Assembly: GCA_964645155.1 (NCBI GenBank)
Contig: CAZYBG010000092.1
Coordinates: forward strand, 1 to 11,394
DNA from: CAZYBG01 sp964645155
GTDB taxonomy: Bacteria; Pseudomonadota; Alphaproteobacteria; Rhodobacterales; Rhodobacteraceae
Direction of reading: 5' to 3'
DNA: 11,394 nucleotides
This document shows positions 6,722-11,394 of this stretch, piece after piece (position 1 is the first letter of the stretch; each line of letters opens with the position of its first letter). Below the pieces are notes generated by a model. That model was not told the DNA's origin and did not search any database. It saw only the letters and a list, made by a program, of their open reading frames with translations. Made by a program: the position numbers and the translations under genes.

Positions 6722-8463
6722 GCCGCGGCCGGCTCCGCCCCAGGGACGGCGCCGAGGGCGCGCGCGGCGTCGTACTGGCTGAGGAAGACCGCGCCGGTGA
6801 GCGCCTCGGGGAAGTCGGTGCGCTGCAGCCGGTCCATCACCGGGCCCTTCACCTCGGACAGGTGCAGCCGCACGCCCATGTCGGCGAGGCGGCGGTTCAG
6901 CGCCTCGAGGCTTTCGAGCGCCGACAGGTCGATCGCGTTCACCGCCGAGCACATCAGCACCACGTCGCGGACCGGGCAGTCGCCGGTGACACGGGCGAGG
7001 ATGTGGTCCTCGAGGAACCGCGCGTTCGCGAAGTAGAGGCTTTCGTCAACCCGGATCGTCAGCACTTCGGGAACCGTGAAGACGGCATGGCGGCGGATGT
7101 TGCGGAAGTGCTGCGTGCCGGGGACAAGGCCGACCTCGGCGATGTGCGGCCGCGTCGAGCGCCAGAGGAACAGCACCAGCGACAGCGCCACCCCGGCTAC
7201 GATGCCGGCCTCGACCCCGAGCGCAAGCGTCAGTGCCACGGTCACCGCGACGGCGGCGAAATCGGCCTTCGCATAGCCCCAGGCGCGGCGCAGGATGCCG
7301 AGGTCGACGAGGCTCAGCACCGCGACGACGATGGTCGCCGCCAGCACCGCCTTCGGCAGGTGGTGCAGGAGCGGCGTCAGGAACGCCGCCGCGAGCAGGA
7401 TGCCGAGCGCGGTGAACGCCCCGGCCGCGGGCGTCTCGGCGCCGGCATCGTGGTTGACGACCGAGCGCGCGAACCCGCCGGTGACCGGATAGCCGCCGCT
7501 GAGCCCCGACGACAGGTTCGCGGCGCCCAGGGCGACAAGCTCCCTGTCCGGTTCGATCCGCTGCCGGCGCTTGGCGGCGAGCGTCTGCGCGACCGAGATC
7601 GATTCGACGAAGCCGATGACCGAGATCAGCAGCGCCGACCCCGCAAGCGCCCACCACGTCTCGGCCGAGAATGCCGGCAGCGTCAGCGGCGGCAGGCCGC
7701 GCGGCACCTCGCCCACCACGGCAACCCCCCGCGCCTCGAGCCCGAGGCCCCAGGCCAGGGCCGTGGCACCGGCCACCGCGACGATCGGGCCGGCCTTGGC
7801 GGCGAGGTCGGCGGCCCGCGCGCCGAGGCCCGCGCGGATCAGGAGCGGCCGCAGCCCCCTGCGGACCCAGACCAGAAACCCGAGCGTCGCGGCGCCGATG
7901 GCAAGGGTCGGCAGGTTCGCCTGCGGCAGGTTCCCGGCGATCCGGCCCAGCATCGCCGGCAGGGTCTGGCCCCCGCCGGGGATGCCGAGAAGCGCGGGGA
8001 TCTGGCTGGTCGCGATCAGGAGGCCGGATGCGGTTATGAAGCCCGAGATCACCGGATGCGGCAGGAAGTTCGCGAGAAACCCCAGCCGCAGCACGCCCAT
8101 CGCCACAAGGATCAGTCCCGAAAGGAAGGCGAGCGCGACCGCGGCGGCGGCATGATCGGCGGTGCCGGGCAGCGCGAGCCCGCCGATCGCCGTCGCGGTC
8201 ATCAGCGATACCACCGCGACCGGGCCGACGGCCAGCGTCCGCGAGGTGCCGAACACGGCATAGGCGACGAGCGGCAGGATCGAGGCATAGAGCCCCATCT
8301 CGGGCGGCAGGCCGGCCAGCATCGCGTAGGCGAGCGACTGCGGGATGAGCATGACCGTGACGATCGCGGCCGCCACCAGGTCGCTCAGCGCGGTGTCGCG
8401 GCCATAGCTCCGCCCCCAGTCGAGGACCGGCAGCCAGGGGCGCACGCGAGTCGCGAACTTCAT
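6715..8463 (-). CDS. SulP-family anion transporter with C-terminal STAS domain
   Basis: This 582-residue inner-membrane SLC26/SulP transporter has a membrane region (about 25-435) of many hydrophobic helices, followed by a cytoplasmic STAS domain (about 465-560). Family motifs seen include PQSLAYAMLAGLPPEMGLYA (41-60), the region GFVESISVAQTLA (284-296), and NLSSGLSGGYPVTGGFARS (316-334). In the STAS domain the conserved loop reads AIDLSALESLEAL, with S514 at the place often phosphorylated in STAS proteins. The substrate could be sulfate, bicarbonate or a dicarboxylate; the sequence does not decide. The start is ATG 8463; its ribosome site is weak, and the DNA just upstream is unusually AT-rich for the region. 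It follows the MhqD-like gene by 56 bp on the same strand and may share its transcript. Its stop overlaps the convergent L,D-transpeptidase gene. Confidence 0.93.
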   Translation of the reverse strand: MKFATRVRPWLPVLDWGRSYGRDTALSDLVAAAIVTVMLIPQSLAYAMLAGLPPEMGLYASILPLVAYAVFGTSRTLAVGPVAVVSLMTATAIGGLALPGTADHAAAAVALAFLSGLILVAMGVLRLGFLANFLPHPVISGFITASGLLIATSQIPALLGIPGGGQTLPAMLGRIAGNLPQANLPTLAIGAATLGFLVWVRRGLRPLLIRAGLGARAADLAAKAGPIVAVAGATALAWGLGLEARGVAVVGEVPRGLPPLTLPAFSAETWWALAGSALLISVIGFVESISVAQTLAAKRRQRIEPDRELVALGAANLSSGLSGGYPVTGGFARSVVNHDAGAETPAAGAFTALGILLAAAFLTPLLHHLPKAVLAATIVVAVLSLVDLGILRRAWGYAKADFAAVAVTVALTLALGVEAGIVAGVALSLVLFLWRSTRPHIAEVGLVPGTQHFRNIRRHAVFTVPEVLTIRVDESLYFANARFLEDHILARVTGDCPVRDVVLMCSAVNAIDLSALESLEALNRRLADMGVRLHLSEVKGPVMDRLQRTDFPEALTGAVFLSQYDAARALGAVPGAEPAAAQ

Positions 8464-8519
8464 ATTCGCGATATTGCATGTCTTTCCGGCGCCGTCACCC
8501 CCGGACGCCCGGCCCGCCC

Positions 8520-9128
8520 TCAGGACGTCGCGTCGGCCGCCGCAAGAAACGCCCGCGCCGCCTCGACCTCGTCGGGTCTCAGCTCGTGGCCGCCGGGGTG
8601 CCAGTGCACGCTGACCTCGGCGCCGTCGTCGCGCAGGTGGCCGGCCAGCGCCTCGGTCAGCGGCTGCGGCCCGATCGGGTCGCGCGCGCCCGCGGTGATG
8701 AGCACCCGCGTTCCGGCCATGCTGGCGGGCGCGGGCCGGAACGGGATCAGCGGGTGCATCAGGACCAGCGTGTCGAACAGGCCGGGGGCGTGGAACGCGA
8801 CCGAGGCGAGGATGTTCGCGCCGTTGGAATAGCCGAGCCCGATCACCCGCCCTGGCCCGAGCCGCGCCTTGTGGCCGGCGACGAAGCCGGCCATCCTTTC
8901 CGTGCGTTCGGCGAGGTCCTTCATGTCGTAGACGCCCTCGGCCTTGCGGCGGAAGAACCGGAGCGCGCCCATCTCGCTGACATCGCCGCGCGGCGCGATA
9001 TGGCCCGCGGCGGGCAGGAGGTCGGCCGCAAGGGCCGCGAACTGCCGCTCGTTCCCGCCGGTGCCGTGGAAGGTGAAGAGCAGCGGCGCCCCAGGCCGGG
9101 CGCGCTCCTCGAGGTACTGGTAGGTCAT
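8520..9128 (-). CDS. MhqD-like alpha/beta hydrolase (carboxylesterase/phospholipase family)
   Basis: This is a cytoplasmic serine hydrolase of 202 residues with a full catalytic set: the oxyanion loop HGTGGNE (21-27), nucleophile S101 in GYSNGAN, D150 in AGARDP, and H181 in PGGHEL. The phrases RFFRRKAEGVYD (58-69) and GLGYSNGANI are characteristic of the MhqD group of B. subtilis, which is induced by quinones and hydroquinones, rather than of generic carboxylesterases. The start ATG 9128 has GAGGCGG upstream; an in-frame GTG at 9146 lies inside the 7-bp repeats and is less likely. It sits directly behind an MhqO-like dioxygenase gene, 21 bp between stop and start, so it may act on the ring-cleavage product. 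This pathway link is inferred; the true substrate of MhqD proteins is not settled to my knowledge. Confidence 0.88.
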   Translation of the reverse strand: MTYQYLEERARPGAPLLFTFHGTGGNERQFAALAADLLPAAGHIAPRGDVSEMGALRFFRRKAEGVYDMKDLAERTERMAGFVAGHKARLGPGRVIGLGYSNGANILASVAFHAPGLFDTLVLMHPLIPFRPAPASMAGTRVLITAGARDPIGPQPLTEALAGHLRDDGAEVSVHWHPGGHELRPDEVEAARAFLAAADATS

Positions 9129-9133
9129 GGCCG

Positions 9134-9154
9134 CCTCACGCCTCACGCCTCACG
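9134..9154 (-). repeat. Three perfect 7-bp tandem repeats at the dioxygenase-hydrolase junction
   Basis: CCTCACG occurs three times in a row at 9134-9140, 9141-9147 and 9148-9154. On the coding (minus) strand each unit reads CGTGAGG and offers a TGA and a GAGG. The first unit on that strand supplies the stop codon of the dioxygenase, and the last supplies part of the hydrolase ribosome site. Copy-number change would shift the stop-to-start distance by seven bases each time. Confidence 0.9.
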
Positions 9155-10082
9155 CCGCGATCGGTTCGAGATGGCTTTCGAGCCATCCGCGCAGGTGCTC
9201 GTGCTGCTTCGGCAGCTTCAGCGCCTCGCCCAGATGCGCGGGGTCCTCGTCGCGGGCGAAGCCGGGCTCGTTCGTCGCCACCTCGAACAGGACGCCGCCG
9301 GGCGTGCGGAAGTAGATCGCCCAGAAGTAGTCGCGGTCGATCACCGGGGTCACCATGTAGCCGGTATCGGCGATCGCCTTCCTGACCTCGGCCTGCGCGG
9401 CCCGGTCCGCGACCGCGAAGGCGACATGGTGGACCGAGCCCGCGCCCTGCGTCGCCGCGCGTGCGTCGGGGTGTTCCTCGAGGTCGATGACGTGGGCGCC
9501 GTTGCCGCCCTCGCGGACCAGCCGGGTCAGGTCGCCCTCGCGCCCGGCCTCGGCATAGCCCATGAAGGTCAGCAGCTCGGCCGTCTCGGCGGTGCGGCGG
9601 AGCCGGAGCGAGGTGGAGTGGAAGCCGCGGATCGCGGTGTCGGCGCCGACGCCGCCGCCGGTCCAGGGCGCGCGGTCGTCGCCCGGCGCCTCGACCAGCG
9701 CGAAACCGTCGCCATCCGGGCCCTGGAACAGAAGCCGATCCTCGCCGAAGCGGGTCTCGGCGCCGATCCCGGCGACGTCCCGTTCGGCCAGCCGCGCGCG
9801 CCAGGCGGCAAGCGCGCCCTCGGGCACGGCGAAGACGGTGGTGCCGACCTCGCCGGTGCCGGGACGGCCGGCGCCGATGTTCGGGAACGGGAAGTAGGTC
9901 ATCACCGACCCCGGCGTGCCCGCGCCATCGCCGTAGTAGAGGTGGTAGACGTCGGGCGCGTCGAAGTTGACCGTCTTCTTCACCCGGCGCAGCCCGAGCG
10001 TTTCGGTGAAGAAGCGGTTGTTCTCGCCGGCATCGGCGGCCATCGAGGTCACGTGGTGAAGGCCCGTGATCTGCGTCAGCAT
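9150..10082 (-). CDS. Ring-cleaving dioxygenase of the VOC/glyoxalase fold (MhqO/MhqA-like)
   Basis: This 310-residue protein has two VOC (glyoxalase/bleomycin-resistance) domains, about 5-130 and 152-272. It opens with GLHHVTSMAADAGENNRFF and continues LGLRRVKKTVNFDAPDVYHL, the pattern of the B. subtilis MhqO/MhqA (YkcA) group, putative hydroquinone-specific extradiol dioxygenases. The likely metal ligands are H10, H219 (in SVHHVAFAV) and E267 (in GVLFEVATNEPGF), the usual His-His-Glu facial triad for Fe(II). The C-terminal tail includes KLPKQHEHLR, also typical of the group. The start ATG 10082 has GGGAG eight bases upstream. It is followed by an MhqD-like hydrolase, so the two probably detoxify quinone- or catechol-type electrophiles together. 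The nitroreductase or DoxX partners and the MhqR regulator of the Bacillus system are not in the window. Confidence 0.88.
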   Translation of the reverse strand: MLTQITGLHHVTSMAADAGENNRFFTETLGLRRVKKTVNFDAPDVYHLYYGDGAGTPGSVMTYFPFPNIGAGRPGTGEVGTTVFAVPEGALAAWRARLAERDVAGIGAETRFGEDRLLFQGPDGDGFALVEAPGDDRAPWTGGGVGADTAIRGFHSTSLRLRRTAETAELLTFMGYAEAGREGDLTRLVREGGNGAHVIDLEEHPDARAATQGAGSVHHVAFAVADRAAQAEVRKAIADTGYMVTPVIDRDYFWAIYFRTPGGVLFEVATNEPGFARDEDPAHLGEALKLPKQHEHLRGWLESHLEPIAA

Positions 10083-10113
10083 GGTGGTCTCCCGCAGTTG
10101 GGTCCGGTCCCGG

Positions 10114-10129
10114 CCGGAGCTACCTCCGG
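10114..10129 (-). repeat. Hairpin CCGGAG-N4-CTCCGG in the dioxygenase leader
   Basis: Two perfect 6-base arms enclose a 4-base loop, 31 bases upstream of the dioxygenase start. On the coding strand the left arm runs into a GGAGG, but it is too far from the start codon to be the ribosome site. It could be an operator half or a leader hairpin. Confidence 0.4.
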
Positions 10130-10178
10130 GATATGGAGGGGCGCTGCGGCGGATAAAGGGGCGCCACCGCGCGGCTGT

Positions 10179-10193
10179 GCACAGATCCTGTGC
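10179..10193. promoter_or_regulatory. Candidate operator palindrome GCACAG-N3-CTGTGC upstream of the dioxygenase
   Basis: This is a perfect 6-base inverted repeat around a 3-base centre, 96 bp upstream of the dioxygenase start. Its size and symmetry suit a homodimeric regulator, for example one of the MarR or TetR type. It is flanked at 10158-10167 and 10198-10207 by two direct copies of GGGGCGCCAC, 40 bp apart, which may matter for DNA geometry. No such regulator gene is in the window, so the assignment is only a guess from form and position. Confidence 0.35.
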
Positions 10194-10285
10194 CGCAGGG
10201 GCGCCACGCTGCGCATGGCCGCAGGCGGCCGGGTGGTGCGGGGCGCGTCGGCGCGGCCGACGTCGCCGACCGGGTACCGGGCCAT

Positions 10286-10309
10286 CGTCCGGGGCCAGCG
10301 TCCGGGGCC
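10286..10309. repeat. Direct repeat of CGTCCGGGGCC downstream of the response-regulator gene
   Basis: Two exact 11-base copies (10286-10296 and 10299-10309) are separated by two bases. They lie in the 260-bp gap between the response-regulator stop and the dioxygenase start. No terminator with a T-run is visible in this gap, and no gene is supported in it. Confidence 0.5.
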
Positions 10310-10342
10310 GATTCCCAGGCCTGACGGCACCCGCCGCCGCGG

Positions 10343-11394
10343 CTAGAGATAGTCGTGCCGCTGCAGCCCGTACTTCGCCATCTTCTCGTTCAGCGTCCGC
10401 CGCGGCAGGCAGAGCTCGTCCATCACCGCCGAGATCGAGCCCTTGTGGCGGCGCATCGTGTTGTCGATCAGCATGCGCTCGAACGCCTCGACATATTCCT
10501 TGAGCGGCTTGCCCTCGGTCGTCATCGCCGGGCCGCTGTCCTCGTCGTCGGCCATCAGGAGCGAGGCGATCGTGCCGGTGCCGCGGCGGTTCTGCAGCAC
10601 CGCGCGCTCGGCCACGTTGACAAGCTGGCGGATGTTGCCGGGCCAGGGCGCCTGGAGGAGTTGCGCAGCCTCCTGCGCCGTCACGTCCGGCGCATCGCAG
10701 CCGTATTCGTCGGCGAACTGCTCGGCCATCCGGGTGAAGAGCGTCAGGATGTCCTCGCCGCGGGCACGCAGCGGCGGCAGCAGGATCTTCAGCGCGGCAA
10801 GCCGGAAGTAGAGGTCGGGGCGGATCACCTGCTCGACCGTGCGGTCGGCCTGGTGCTGGTTGACGATCGCGATGATCCGCGTCTCGGCCGGGCTGCCCTG
10901 ATCGTTGATGAAGGTGACGAGGCGCGCCTGCAGCGCGCTCGGCAGCGCCTCGACATCCTCGAGCACCAGCGTGCCGCCGCGCGCCTCCTCGACCAGCGGC
11001 TGCTGCACCCCGTCGCCCACCGGCCCGAAGAGCCGCACCGCGAGCGCCTCCTCGTTCAGCGCGGCGCAGGAGATCGAGACGAACTTCTTGCCGGCGCGCG
11101 GCCCCACCGCGTGCAGGGCATGCGCCACCAGCGTCTTGCCGGTGCCGGTCTCGCCGTCGATGAGGACGTGGCCGTCGGCCTGGCCGAGATCGAGGATGTC
11201 CTCGCGCAGCCGCTCCATGACCGGCGAGGTGCCGATCAGCTTCTTCATGATACCGGTGCCGTCCGACAGCTCCTTGCGCAGCGCGCGGTTGTCGAGCGTC
11301 AGCCGCCGCGCCTGCGTCGCCTTCTTGGCAAGCTCGGTCATCCGGTCGGGGTTGAACGGTTTTTCCAGAAAGTCGTAGGCGCCGATCCGCATCG
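10343..11394 (-). CDS. NtrC/DctD-type response regulator lacking GAFTGA; 5' end beyond window
   Basis: The visible part starts in the last strand and helix of a receiver domain (MRIGAYDFLEKPF, with the conserved K-P). An AAA+ domain and a C-terminal Fis-type helix-turn-helix follow. Counting the first visible Met as 1, Walker A is GETGTGKT (80-87), and the arginine-finger region reads RPDLYFRL (191-198). PPLRARGEDI and WPGNIRQL follow, and the HTH ends LPRRTLNEKMAKYGL. Between LFG (121-123) and GGTL (139-142) only 15 residues remain where NtrC has 21, and the sigma-54-contacting GAFTGA loop is absent. The Walker B acidic pair reads Glu-Asp (E145-D146) instead of Asp-Glu. The C-terminal half looks like DctD-like regulators of Rhodobacterales. 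Without GAFTGA it may work with a sigma-70-type polymerase, as R. capsulatus NtrC does. The phosphorylated Asp and the partner kinase would lie to the right of the window. Confidence 0.9.
   Translation of the reverse strand, partial: MRIGAYDFLEKPFNPDRMTELAKKATQARRLTLDNRALRKELSDGTGIMKKLIGTSPVMERLREDILDLGQADGHVLIDGETGTGKTLVAHALHAVGPRAGKKFVSISCAALNEEALAVRLFGPVGDGVQQPLVEEARGGTLVLEDVEALPSALQARLVTFINDQGSPAETRIIAIVNQHQADRTVEQVIRPDLYFRLAALKILLPPLRARGEDILTLFTRMAEQFADEYGCDAPDVTAQEAAQLLQAPWPGNIRQLVNVAERAVLQNRRGTGTIASLLMADDEDSGPAMTTEGKPLKEYVEAFERMLIDNTMRRHKGSISAVMDELCLPRRTLNEKMAKYGLQRHDYL

Noticed and set aside
5896..8832. A 978-codon open frame on the plus strand across the L,D-transpeptidase, SulP and part of the hydrolase gene
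   Set aside because: It crosses three recognisable genes out of frame or antisense and has the same low-complexity charged composition. The real genes have complete motifs.
10343..11394. Calling the right-edge regulator a standard sigma-54-dependent activator
   Set aside because: The GAFTGA loop needed to engage sigma-54 is missing, although the rest of the AAA+ domain is recognisable.
1..11394. Mobile elements, CRISPR arrays, tRNA or rRNA genes
   Set aside because: I saw no transposase or integrase motifs, no regularly spaced long repeats, no tRNA-like cloverleaf ending in CCA and no rRNA-like stretches. The region reads as ordinary chromosome.

Overview
The window is GC-rich and gene-dense. 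Codon use, tight gene packing and the closest protein families I recognise suggest an alphaproteobacterium, most likely of the Rhodobacterales. The right-edge regulator, with its DctD-like C-terminus, especially resembles proteins of that order. This placement is by recognition, not by database search. I see no rRNA, tRNA, CRISPR array, transposase or att site.

Layout: (1) 1-2954, minus strand: mrpA-mrpB-mrpC (mnh/pha), the start of a multisubunit Na+/H+ antiporter operon that runs off the left edge. Its genes overlap by stop/start codons. (2) 3015-3980, minus: a tandem-domain universal stress protein, 60 bp upstream of mrpA and apparently first gene of the same transcription unit. (3) 4082-5002, plus: a divergent LysR regulator with a clear OxyR architecture, but with Gln where OxyR has its peroxidatic cysteine. 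The 101-bp divergent gap holds an ATAG-N7-CTAT box and a second inverted repeat. (4) 5027-5773, minus: a periplasmic DsbA/ScsC-like CPYC oxidoreductase, convergent with the regulator. (5) 5774-6133: a 360-bp divergent intergenic region with several GC-rich hairpins. (6) 6134-6721, plus: a small exported L,D-transpeptidase. (7) 6715-10082, minus: a VOC-family ring-cleaving dioxygenase (MhqO/MhqA-like), a MhqD-like serine hydrolase and a SulP-STAS anion transporter, spaced closely enough to be co-transcribed. (8) 10083-10342: upstream region of that cluster, with palindromes. (9) 10343 to the right edge, minus: an NtrC/DctD-type response regulator, cut by the window, that lacks the sigma-54-contacting GAFTGA loop.

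Together these are envelope and stress-homeostasis genes: ion and pH homeostasis, stress signalling, periplasmic thiol redox, peptidoglycan cross-linking, quinone/electrophile detoxification and anion uptake. The best candidate for something undescribed is the regulator-operator-usp-mrp unit: an apparently peroxide-blind OxyR paralogue beside an OxyR-type DNA site, facing a stress-protein/Na+-antiporter operon. The GAFTGA-less regulator and the mhqO-mhqD pair come next.
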